Source: G026625185 sp963727835 (lineage in GTDB: Bacteria; Desulfobacterota; WTBG01; JAGOGO01). From it: DNA of 64,000 nucleotides. Location of the stretch: contig CAVSIB010000026.1 in NCBI GenBank assembly GCA_963727835.1, forward strand, positions 1 to 64,000, read 5' to 3'. Every line of letters begins with the position of its first letter. The stretch's first letter is position 1. A model generated the notes under the pieces. The model was given only the letters and a program-made list of their open reading frames with translations. It searched no databases and was not told where the DNA came from. Below, piece after piece: positions 56,906 through 64,000 of this stretch. The position numbers and the translations under genes are program-made.

Positions 56906-57148
56906 TTATTCCTCTTTACTCTTTTTTTTTGCGGTTGAAGGAGGGGTTGCCTTTTTGCCGTACTTTCGTTGAAATTTTTCCACGCGGCCAGCCGCATCAA
57001 TAAACTTGTGCTGCCCAGTGAAAAAGCTATGACACGCAGAACAGACTTCAACCTTGATGTCCTTAAGCGTGGAGCGGGTTTTGATAACATTCCCACACGC
57101 ACAGGTTACCGTGGTATCAAAATATTCTGGGTGGATATCCTTTTTCAT
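56906..57148 (-). CDS. rpmE: 50S ribosomal protein L31 (zinc-binding type)
   Basis: The 80-residue protein reads KKDIHPEYFDTTVTCACGNV, TRSTLKDIKVEVCSACHSFF and TGQHKFIDAAGRVEKFQRKYG. CxC and CxxC cysteines make the zinc site of the C+ form, replaced by a zinc-free paralogue in some starved bacteria. The Lys-rich end KKKSKEE is an extra tail. It lies between rho and prfA as in many genomes. Confidence 0.95.
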   Translation of the reverse strand: MKKDIHPEYFDTTVTCACGNVIKTRSTLKDIKVEVCSACHSFFTGQHKFIDAAGRVEKFQRKYGKKATPPSTAKKKSKEE

Positions 57149-57308
57149 TTTTTGCCTCCATTCATTAGTATCTTTGTAATCCGCTTTCTTCTAAAGAAGC
57201 GTATTAGGTTAAAATATTATTGCTGAGACTCGATACGTGTTTTTTGGTAGTGGAGCACAGGAGCATGAGGATGCGCTGCTACATTACTCAATGCAAAAGA
57301 CCCCACGG

Positions 57309-58556
57309 CTACTGATTCATCGAGTCTAAGAAGTCGGGATTTGATTTTGTTTCGCTCATTTTTTCTAACAAGAACTCCATCGCATCGATCGGACTTAAAG
57401 GCTGCAATACTTTGCGCAAAACCCAGATTCGGTTGAGGTCTTTCTTGTCTAATAAAAGCTCTTCTTTTCTGGTTCCAGAGCGGTTAATGTCTATGGCGGG
57501 GAAGATTCTCCGGTCGCTTAATTTTCGATCCAAATAGATCTCCATATTCCCTGTTCCTTTGAATTCTTCAAAAATAACTTCGTCCATCCGGCTGCCGGTG
57601 TCTATTAAGGCAGTTGCAATAACGGTAAGACTGCCTCCTTCTTCGATATTGCGCGCAGCTCCGAAAAACCGTTTTGGCCGGTGAAGAGCATTGGAATCCA
57701 CGCCACCCGAAAGGACTTTCCCACTGGGAGGAACCACGGTATTATACGCACGAGCAAGGCGGGTAATGCTGTCCAGAAGAATAACCACATCTCTCCCGCA
57801 TTCTACCAATCGCTTGGCCTTTTCCAAAACCATCTCAGCTACCTGAATATGGCGGGTGGCAGGCTCGTCAAAAGTAGAACTGACAACTTCTCCTTTGACT
57901 GTTCGTTCCATGTCGGTTACTTCTTCAGGTCTTTCATCAATCAAGAGCACAATCAGGATAACCTCTTTATGATTCATCGCGATACTGTTGGCAATTTGTT
58001 GCAAAATCACCGTTTTTCCGGCTCGCGGAGGTGAGACGATCAAGCCTCGTTGTCCTTTTCCGATTGGGGTAAGGAGATCCATAACCCGGGTAGTGTATTC
58101 TTCCGCTTCAGTCTCAAGTTTTATCCTCTCATCCGGATAAAGAGGGGTTAAGTTATCAAAAAGAATCTTTTCTCGTGAACCTTCTGGGTCCTCATAATTG
58201 ATTGCCTCAACTTTTAAAAGCGCAAAATAGCGCTCAGAATCTTTTGGGGGGCGAATTTGACCAGCGATGGTATCTCCGGTGCGGAGATTAAACCTGCGAA
58301 TCTGGGAAGGAGAAACATAAATATCGTCAGGTCCAGGGAGGTAGTTGTAGTCAGGCGCTCGAAGGAAGCCAAAGCCATCGGGAAGAATTTCCAAAACACC
58401 TTCTCCATAAATTGATCCGTTTTTTTCTATTTCCGTCTGGAGAAGGGAAAAAATAAGTTCCTGCTTTCGCATTCCGCTTACCCCTTCGAGACCAAGGTGT
58501 TTTGCCATTGTTGTCAATTCGCTGATTTTTTTTGATTTTAATTCTTTAAGATTCAT
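57309..58556 (-). CDS. rho: Transcription termination factor Rho
   Basis: Rho (415 residues) is the RNA-driven hexameric helicase that ends transcription. It has the N-terminal KKISELTTMAKHLGLEGVSG, the RNA-binding GFGFLRAPDYNYLPGPDDIYVS, Walker A (APPRAGKT-like: VSPPRAGKTVILQQIANS), ILIVLLIDERPEEVTDM, ARAYNTVVPPSGKVLSGGVD (Q- and R-loops) and DRRIFPAIDINRSGTRKEEL. Length, order and motifs are standard. Frame intact. Confidence 0.97.
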   Translation of the reverse strand: MNLKELKSKKISELTTMAKHLGLEGVSGMRKQELIFSLLQTEIEKNGSIYGEGVLEILPDGFGFLRAPDYNYLPGPDDIYVSPSQIRRFNLRTGDTIAGQIRPPKDSERYFALLKVEAINYEDPEGSREKILFDNLTPLYPDERIKLETEAEEYTTRVMDLLTPIGKGQRGLIVSPPRAGKTVILQQIANSIAMNHKEVILIVLLIDERPEEVTDMERTVKGEVVSSTFDEPATRHIQVAEMVLEKAKRLVECGRDVVILLDSITRLARAYNTVVPPSGKVLSGGVDSNALHRPKRFFGAARNIEEGGSLTVIATALIDTGSRMDEVIFEEFKGTGNMEIYLDRKLSDRRIFPAIDINRSGTRKEELLLDKKDLNRIWVLRKVLQPLSPIDAMEFLLEKMSETKSNPDFLDSMNQ

Positions 58557-59335
58557 TTTTTAAAAACCTTTTCTTTTGAAAGTTGTAAAAAAGGACTTTG
58601 TTTGCCCTGTATTTTTCAAGGGTTTGCTTAATTATTTGTTGGGACAAAAGAAGATATACTATCCATTCGAAAAAACTCTTCGAGATTCTGATTGATTTAA
58701 AAAAGGATGGTCTATTTTTTGTGAGATAAAAATTTTTGGCTTGGATTTTCTTCTTTTTTAGCCTTTGTCTCATACAAGGAAGAATAAAGCTATACTCCTT
58801 ATCGAAAAAAAAATTTAAGGAAATTTATAATCTCCCTTTTCGAAATCCAAATTATCTTTGGATCACCCAAAAGGGAGGGCTTTTTTTCGAAAGCATATCT
58901 CAGAGATTATCTTCTTGGGTGGGTTAACCTCAGTGTTTTTAATCTATAACTATAACAACATCTTTTGTCAAGAAAAATTTTTAAATCGCGGTTTTGTCAG
59001 ATAGTCAAGATCCTTGATGCTGCAATTTGATTCAACCACCTATTCGGCAAATAAATAAAAAATTATTATGCACTAATAATAAAAGAGGGAAAGAGATTCT
59101 TTGGTTTTGGCTCTTGCCCTCAATACCTTTAGGCAAAGCTACTATCAAAGATGTTTTTAGATAAATCGCTAGTAAAACTAAATACTTATTTTATTCTTAA
59201 AACACCAGATTTTTTATACCTATCTATATATAAATAATGGGTCATGTTATAGAGAATCAAACTACTAAACCAGTTCATCAACCGAGCAAATCTTTCATCC
59301 CGGATTGATTCCTTAGCTATCGCCAACATTTTAAT
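58557..59335. other. Gap between rho and acyl-CoA dehydrogenase, with a structured element
   Basis: No gene is recognised in this 780-bp AT-rich stretch. At 58836-58890 a nested inverted repeat, CCCTTTT ... ATCCAAA-TTATC-TTTGGAT ... AAAAGGG, followed on the plus strand by GGGCTTTTTTT, could fold into a hairpin with a U-tail. On the minus strand it lies ~280 bp upstream of rho and could be part of a rho leader. Promoters for rho must lie here but none is convincing. Confidence 0.35.
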
Positions 59336-60487
59336 TTATTTCAATTTTCCCAGGATCTCACGGCCAATAACGATTTTCTCTACCTCTTTTGTCCCTTCGT
59401 AAATTTCTAAGACCTTGGCTGCCCGGTAAAATCGCTCAATATCCTGATCATTGAAATACCCATACCCCCCATGGAGCTGTAGCGACTCATCCGCTACTTC
59501 TACCGCAACATGACAGGCATAAAGTTTAGACATCGCGGTCAGTTTCGTGTCAGGCCGGCCTTGGTCAAGTAACCATGCTGCCTTGTAAACCATGTTGCGC
59601 GCAGTTTCAACCTTGGTTGCCATCTCAGCAATTTTAAATTGCGTAACCTGAAAAGCTCCCAGGGGCTGACCAAATTGTTTCCGCTCTTTGACATGTTTGA
59701 CCGCCATGTCGAGCGCCCCTTGGGCGAGGCCCAATGCGTGCCCGGCTACATAGGCCCGGGATCGGTCAAAAAAATTCATCAGCTGAATGAATCCGTTTCC
59801 TTCCTTCCCAATGAGGTTTTCTTGGGGAACCCGAACATCGGTGAAATAGATGCTGGAGGTGTCCGAACACCTCAGCCCCATTTTCCCTTCCATCCGGTCG
59901 GCTTCGTAGCCTTTGCGATCCGTCTCCACCAGAATAATGCTGTGGCGGCTGGTCTTGGATTTTTCTTCCGGATTGGTAAGACAGTAGACGATCATATGGG
60001 TTCCTTTGGTGCCATTGCCGATCATGACTTTGCTACCGTTAATAACATAGTCCTTGCCGTCTTTAACTGCCGTGGTAGAAGCAGCAGCAGTATCGCTTCC
60101 AGCATCGGGTTCGGTGATGGCAAAACCAAAGATCGTATTGCCCTCAAAGATGGGAGGCAAGAATTTCTTTTTCTGTTCCTCGGTTCCGTAGAGCAGGAGC
60201 TCTTCGACGCCAAAACTAATGGAGCAAAGCTGCTGGCCAATGCCGGGATCTACCCGCCAAAACTCCTCTAAAACCATCGCCTGTTCCAAGTACCCGAACC
60301 CAGGCCCGCCGTACTCCTCGGGAATAAAAAGGCCGACCAGACCGAGTTCCTTTGCTTTTTTAATTATTTCTTCGGGAAAGGTCTCGTTTAAATCATACTC
60401 ACGGGCCACATCGGCAAACTCCCCAACCGCAAAATCCCGCGCTGCTTTCTTGATGTCTTTTTGCTCATTGGTTAAATCAAAATTCAT
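59336..60487 (-). CDS. Acyl-CoA dehydrogenase
   Basis: The 383-residue flavoenzyme introduces the first double bond into acyl-CoA, passing electrons to ETF. It shows EEYGGPGFGYLEQAMVLEE, the FAD loop FAITEPDAGSDTAAASTTA, VINGSKVMIGNGTKGTHMI, ERKQFGQPLGAFQVTQFKIAEM (FAD dimer face), LHGGYGYFNDQDIERFYR and IYEGTKEVEKIVIGREILG; the glutamate of YEGT is the catalytic base in short-chain and glutaryl-type members. Downstream is the EMO-like membrane FeS protein, so its electrons probably enter the quinone pool by ETF and that protein. Confidence 0.93.
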   Translation of the reverse strand: MNFDLTNEQKDIKKAARDFAVGEFADVAREYDLNETFPEEIIKKAKELGLVGLFIPEEYGGPGFGYLEQAMVLEEFWRVDPGIGQQLCSISFGVEELLLYGTEEQKKKFLPPIFEGNTIFGFAITEPDAGSDTAAASTTAVKDGKDYVINGSKVMIGNGTKGTHMIVYCLTNPEEKSKTSRHSIILVETDRKGYEADRMEGKMGLRCSDTSSIYFTDVRVPQENLIGKEGNGFIQLMNFFDRSRAYVAGHALGLAQGALDMAVKHVKERKQFGQPLGAFQVTQFKIAEMATKVETARNMVYKAAWLLDQGRPDTKLTAMSKLYACHVAVEVADESLQLHGGYGYFNDQDIERFYRAAKVLEIYEGTKEVEKIVIGREILGKLK

Positions 60488-60628
60488 GTCAGTGCCTCCT
60501 TTGTTAGTACGCTAATAACAATCGCCCATAGATTATAGCGTTACGCCACTATTTTTTAATAAAATTGCCACCAGCTTCAAGACGCAACCATCTTTTGCTG
60601 CACCACTGAACGCCAGTCACCTTTGGTG

Positions 60629-62608
60629 CTAAAGCAAATTCACAAGTACTTCTGCCAGATCCTTCACTTCGATCTTATTTTCATATCCGGCTGTTTTTAC
60701 TGCGTCCTCCAGCATGCTCATGCAGAAAGGACACACAGTTATAAGAAGCTCGGCACCTACCTCAGCCGCATCCCGAGCGCGAACCTCGGATATTTTTTCC
60801 TTGGCTTCGAATTCTTCCATCCAGACCCGGCCACCGCCTCCACCGCAGCAAAAGCTGTTGCGCCGGTTTCTTTTCATTTCCACAAATTTAACCCCCGGGA
60901 TCGCTTGGATAACCATCCGCGGAGCATCATAGATTCCGCAGTGCCTTCCCAGGTAGCAGGGATCGTGATAGGTTACCCGCTTTTCTAACTTTTTGGAAAT
61001 TGTCAGCTTCTTTTCCTGGATCAGCCCTGCCAGGAGTTCAGTATAGTGCTGAATTTTTATTTCCGTCTCAGTTTGAATCTCAAGTTTCTTGCGATAAAGG
61101 GGGTATTCATCCCGCAACATCTTCAATCCATGGGGGCAAGTGGTCACGATCTCTTTAACGCCGCACTCTTCGAAAGTTTCGTAATTTTTCATGATCAGCT
61201 CTTCGAGGAGTCCTTCCTCGCCGATCCTTTTTGCCATATCTCCACAACAGGATTCTTTGTTTCCGAGAATGCCAAAATCCAATCCTGCCTTAGTAAATAC
61301 TCCCGCCGCGCTTCGGGCAATCTCCTGCAAACGGTTATCGTATGCAGACGCGCATCCCACGTAGTAAAGCAACGCTGCCTCTTCTCCTTTGGAAAGGTCT
61401 TTTATTCCCAAATCTTTTGCCCATTCTATGCGTTTGTTCTTGGCCCCCTGATAAGGGTTTCCATACTTGAAAATCACTTCTAGCGTTGTCCCCACCATCG
61501 CCGGCACCTGGGTGCCTTCTTCTACTTTAGACCTCCTGACTTCACGAATGATGTCCAAATTATTAATGGATAACGGGCACTCCTCCACACAAGCCCGACA
61601 GGTGGTGCACATCCATGCTTCTTCTCCCTGAATAACTTCGGTTTTGGGAATCTCGGCTATTGGTTTTTTTAACCATTCGTTTACTAAGCGTGAAATACTG
61701 TATTTTGCTTTCACATAAGTTTTTATCTTCTGGTTCATTCCCCGAGGTGAGAGCGTTTCTCCGCTGAGATTTGAAGGACACTTCGTTTCACACCGATTAC
61801 AGCGGGTACAGGCATCAAAGGCAACAAGGTGTCGACGGCTAAATTCCTGGGTTAGTTTTTCTCTTTCTTCCAAAGTCACTACTTCTGGAGGAAGGGTTTC
61901 GATAATTACATTGAGAGAGCCGGCGATTACGTGAAAAAGTTTGGAAAAGGGCAGGTATCCGATAAACACCAGGCTTAAGACTGAATGGATCCACCAGATG
62001 GTGACATGCCATTGGAGCGCATCTCCTCCCCGGAGAAATCCGGCAAGGTATGCACCCACTGGTTCCCAGGGTAACCACGGTTCCGGTTTAGCTACTAGGC
62101 GATACCCTTCGATAAGAAAGCCCGTGATACCAATTGCAAGAAGTAAAAAGAGCATCAGGGGGTCTTCAAGAAGATTATTCATTTTTCCGGCCTTGATTAG
62201 ATATCGTCGGATCAAGGCCATTATCAGGCCGATAATAAATAACAGCCCAAAAACATCCAGGGCTAAAGAATAATAGAGGTATATCGGTCCTTTTAAAAAA
62301 TGAAAAATATAATCATTAAAGGCTGACAATACAGTTCCCAAGAATAAGACAAAGAAGCCCCACATGATAAACATGTGCATAAGGCCTCCGAAGAGGTCTC
62401 CAGAAAAGACTTTGGCGTTTCCCAGAATTTGTTTTAGGGTTGCTGAAAAAATCTGCGAAAGATCTAACTTGTTTGCGCTGGGCCAGCCTTGCAACCAAAC
62501 CCAGATATTCCGGTAACAACCACCGAGAAAAATCACTACTGAAAAAGCAGCCAGCAGATAAAAAACCCCGTGGTGGCTAATATTCCAAAACACTATTCGC
62601 TCAGCCAT
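60629..62608 (-). CDS. Membrane-bound HdrD-like FeS oxidoreductase, probable ETF:quinone oxidoreductase (EMO type)
   Basis: The start is the ATG at 62608 (GGAAAGG upstream). Residues ~10-235 form five or six transmembrane helices (GVFYLLAAFSVVIFLGGCY; LALDVFGLLFIIGLIMALI). Two ferredoxin motifs follow, CTRCNRCETKCP and CTTCRACVEECP, then two CCG domains, GCASAYDNRLQEIAR with SCCGDM, and DPCYLGRHCGIYDAPRMV with FCCGGGGG, as in HdrD. The ~660-residue combination matches membrane EMO/EtfQO-type proteins of Geobacter-like anaerobes that transfer ETF electrons to menaquinone. The neighbouring acyl-CoA dehydrogenase supports that role. Confidence 0.85.
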   Translation of the reverse strand: MAERIVFWNISHHGVFYLLAAFSVVIFLGGCYRNIWVWLQGWPSANKLDLSQIFSATLKQILGNAKVFSGDLFGGLMHMFIMWGFFVLFLGTVLSAFNDYIFHFLKGPIYLYYSLALDVFGLLFIIGLIMALIRRYLIKAGKMNNLLEDPLMLFLLLAIGITGFLIEGYRLVAKPEPWLPWEPVGAYLAGFLRGGDALQWHVTIWWIHSVLSLVFIGYLPFSKLFHVIAGSLNVIIETLPPEVVTLEEREKLTQEFSRRHLVAFDACTRCNRCETKCPSNLSGETLSPRGMNQKIKTYVKAKYSISRLVNEWLKKPIAEIPKTEVIQGEEAWMCTTCRACVEECPLSINNLDIIREVRRSKVEEGTQVPAMVGTTLEVIFKYGNPYQGAKNKRIEWAKDLGIKDLSKGEEAALLYYVGCASAYDNRLQEIARSAAGVFTKAGLDFGILGNKESCCGDMAKRIGEEGLLEELIMKNYETFEECGVKEIVTTCPHGLKMLRDEYPLYRKKLEIQTETEIKIQHYTELLAGLIQEKKLTISKKLEKRVTYHDPCYLGRHCGIYDAPRMVIQAIPGVKFVEMKRNRRNSFCCGGGGGRVWMEEFEAKEKISEVRARDAAEVGAELLITVCPFCMSMLEDAVKTAGYENKIEVKDLAEVLVNLL

Positions 62609-62701
62609 AATCACACCTTTCCTATCTGTGCATTCTTACGCTGGTTTAAAAATATTAACTTAAGGTTTCGCCCCCCCTTTTTTTATTAGGTTGAACGTGT
62701 A

Positions 62702-63289
62702 TCAACCGTTAAACACTATCCCTTCGAATAATGACTCATTGCTTGTTTCGATGGCTTTTTTCATTGCAAAAACATAGTCGGGTCTCACTTCATTTTGCCA
62801 ACGCGGATAACCTCCTCGCCAGACATATTGAATTAATTCATGAAACGAGTCCCAGCTAAAGGAGTAATCACCAATGGAAACCTTCTTTCTGTCTTCATTG
62901 ATAATCACAGCAATATCAATCGCCGTGGCAAAATGTTGGATTAGATTTTCTACGGTTTTCCGATTCTTAGCTCCGTCGGGTTTCTGTTTGAAGCCCTCCG
63001 GCAGGGCAGGGAAGGGAAACAGTTTATAGACTTCCCCGATGAACCCTTGAAAGATAACTCCGTGAATAGCGCCCATCAGATTTCCGATATCGGAAGGGCG
63101 TTCAATATAATAAACGTGCCAGATATTCCCTTTGGAATCGGCTTCCTTTCTCTCAGATAGGTTCGAAATGTACTTGCAGAATTCACTCGCAAAGAAAAAG
63201 TAATGCTCTAGGAGAAGCATGTCACTTTCTATGTTGAAAAAGCCAAACGCAATCGGGCCATGACTGAGCGATTGAAATTCAAGGGGCAT
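62702..63289 (-). CDS. Conserved-looking hypothetical protein in the beta-oxidation cluster
   Basis: The 195-residue frame is intact (LEFQSLSHGPIAFGFFNIES, DMLLLEHYFFFASEFCKYIS, IERPSDIGNLMGAIHGVIFQ, ENLIQHFATAIDIAVIINED, FSWDSFHELIQYVWRGGYPR). I do not recognise the family. Features: no signal peptide, no membrane segment, several aromatic residues (FF, YY, W). It lies between the EMO protein and the crotonase on the same strand, 21 bp after the crotonase stop and ~90 bp before EMO, so it may take part in acyl-CoA or quinone metabolism. That is inference from position only. Confidence 0.6.
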   Translation of the reverse strand: MPLEFQSLSHGPIAFGFFNIESDMLLLEHYFFFASEFCKYISNLSERKEADSKGNIWHVYYIERPSDIGNLMGAIHGVIFQGFIGEVYKLFPFPALPEGFKQKPDGAKNRKTVENLIQHFATAIDIAVIINEDRKKVSIGDYSFSWDSFHELIQYVWRGGYPRWQNEVRPDYVFAMKKAIETSNESLFEGIVFNG

Positions 63290-63310
63290 TTTGGGGCCTT
63301 TTATGAGCGG

Positions 63311-64000
63311 TTACTTTTTATAAGTTGGCGTCCTTCGTTCCTGAAACGCGGATATCCCTTCTTTTGCTGCTTCAGTGCAGGCTATGGCGCCAAAGCCTCG
63401 ATAGCCGATTTCCAGAGCTTCCTGAAAGGTGTTGGCAGCAGCGCCATCTTTAATGGTTTTCTCGACAATAGAAACTGCTTCGCAACTCAGGGCAAGCTTT
63501 CCGGCCATGGGATTTTCGACCGTCTGAATCGCCTCGAGAGCAACTTTGCCATCGGGAATCCTCGGTATTTTTCCCTGGAGGTTGTTAACTTCCTCAATCG
63601 CAGCTTTAACCGTGCTGAAATAGTCATCAGCAACTTTTTTTACCATCCCGAAGTTTTGAGCTTCCTGAACTTTTACGGATTTTCCTAATCGTAACATTTG
63701 ATGAAAAACCGTGGCTGCCTGAGGCCATTTTCGGTAAGGGACAACACACCCTCCGATGCCCGGAAGGATTCCCAGCGTAATCTCGGGGAACTGGAAAGAA
63801 GCATTTTTGCTTGCCACGATGCTATGACAACGAATAGCAATTTCCAATCCTCCTCCTAAAGCCAGGCCGTTTACCGCTGCGACAACCGGTTTTTGCATGG
63901 TGTCAATGTATACCAATAGATTAGAGCAATCCCGAGCAAACGCGGCAGAGGCACCAGCGTTTCCGAGCATCTCGGGAAATTTGCCGATTTCCGCACCCGC
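63311..64000 (-). CDS. Enoyl-CoA hydratase/crotonase domain, 5'-partial at the window edge
   Basis: The frame is open to base 64000; the visible part starts AGAEIGKFPEM, the second half of the oxyanion loop (usual FSAGADI), and continues AFARDCSNLLVYIDTMQKPV, AAVNGLALGGGLEIAIRCHS, SIVASKNASFQFPEITLGIL and PGIGG, then ends with AFQERRTPTYKK. The catalytic Glu pair is in the FPEI / LGILPGIGG region. It hydrates enoyl-CoA; many anaerobes fuse such domains behind a 3-hydroxyacyl-CoA dehydrogenase, which cannot be seen here. It belongs with the acyl-CoA dehydrogenase and EMO. Confidence 0.9.
   Translation of the reverse strand, partial: AGAEIGKFPEMLGNAGASAAFARDCSNLLVYIDTMQKPVVAAVNGLALGGGLEIAIRCHSIVASKNASFQFPEITLGILPGIGGCVVPYRKWPQAATVFHQMLRLGKSVKVQEAQNFGMVKKVADDYFSTVKAAIEEVNNLQGKIPRIPDGKVALEAIQTVENPMAGKLALSCEAVSIVEKTIKDGAAANTFQEALEIGYRGFGAIACTEAAKEGISAFQERRTPTYKK

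Overview
The window is a piece of a Gram-negative bacterial chromosome, most likely a strictly anaerobic, low- to mid-GC deltaproteobacterium-like lineage (Desulfobacterota sensu lato). The clues are: a GyrB with the insertion typical of Gram-negative enzymes; SurA/PpiD periplasmic foldases; an AsmA-like protein; a CIRCE-controlled groESL; LTxxQ (Spy/CpxP-like) proteins next to an ECF sigma factor; an RmuC and a PAS protein with a CxxC tail of a kind I associate with deltaproteobacteria; and a beta-oxidation block with an EMO/HdrD-like membrane FeS oxidoreductase. The taxonomic placement is inference from gene content.

Layout. 0-8.1 kb (+, damaged): the end of a PpiD-like foldase, thymidylate kinase, a class I aldolase/ADH-synthase homologue, an SDR remnant, then a Spy/CpxP-like cluster (three homologues, an ECF sigma factor, small membrane proteins). 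8.4-12.8 kb (-): tRNA-Glu, tRNA-Lys, purA, and serA with a class V aminotransferase (serine synthesis). 13-15 kb (+): queE, queC and a DsrC/TusE-like gene. 15-20.3 kb: a response regulator with a transposon-donated tail, a histone H1-like basic protein, a cytidylate-kinase-like protein, two ATP-grasp enzymes and a DUF362 remnant. 20.3-25.8 kb (-): valS-nadC-coaX-yggT-divIVA-DUF167. 26.1-28.3 kb: CIRCE-groES-groEL; then ssb. 29.2-37.9 kb (-): gyrA, gyrB, parB, parA, a parS site, rsmG and a SurA-like foldase, which suggests origin proximity. 38-42.3 kb (-): mfd and an alpha/beta hydrolase. 42.5-47.7 kb: a phosphoesterase, truA, and a glycan block of two glycosyltransferases around a YdjC/ChbG deacetylase. 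47.8-51.9 kb (-): AsmA-like, PAS and a short RmuC. 52-54.8 kb (+): MarR regulator, a truncated ClC channel and glycerate kinase. 54.9-58.6 kb (-): rho-rpmE-prfA-prmC. 59.3-64 kb (-): acyl-CoA dehydrogenase, EMO-type FeS oxidoreductase, an unknown protein and a crotonase running off the right edge.

Two genome-scale signals stand out. First, two 146-bp copies of a miniature transposon (MITE) with CTAG ends lie at 5778 and 15027; one interrupts a Spy-like gene, the other supplies the last ~47 codons of a response regulator. Second, about 20 recognisable genes carry one or more frameshifts, several at homopolymer runs, while other long genes (gyrA, gyrB, valS, groEL, rho) are perfectly open. The damage is patchy and is probably partly sequence error, so 'pseudogene' calls here mean 'frame-disrupted as given'.
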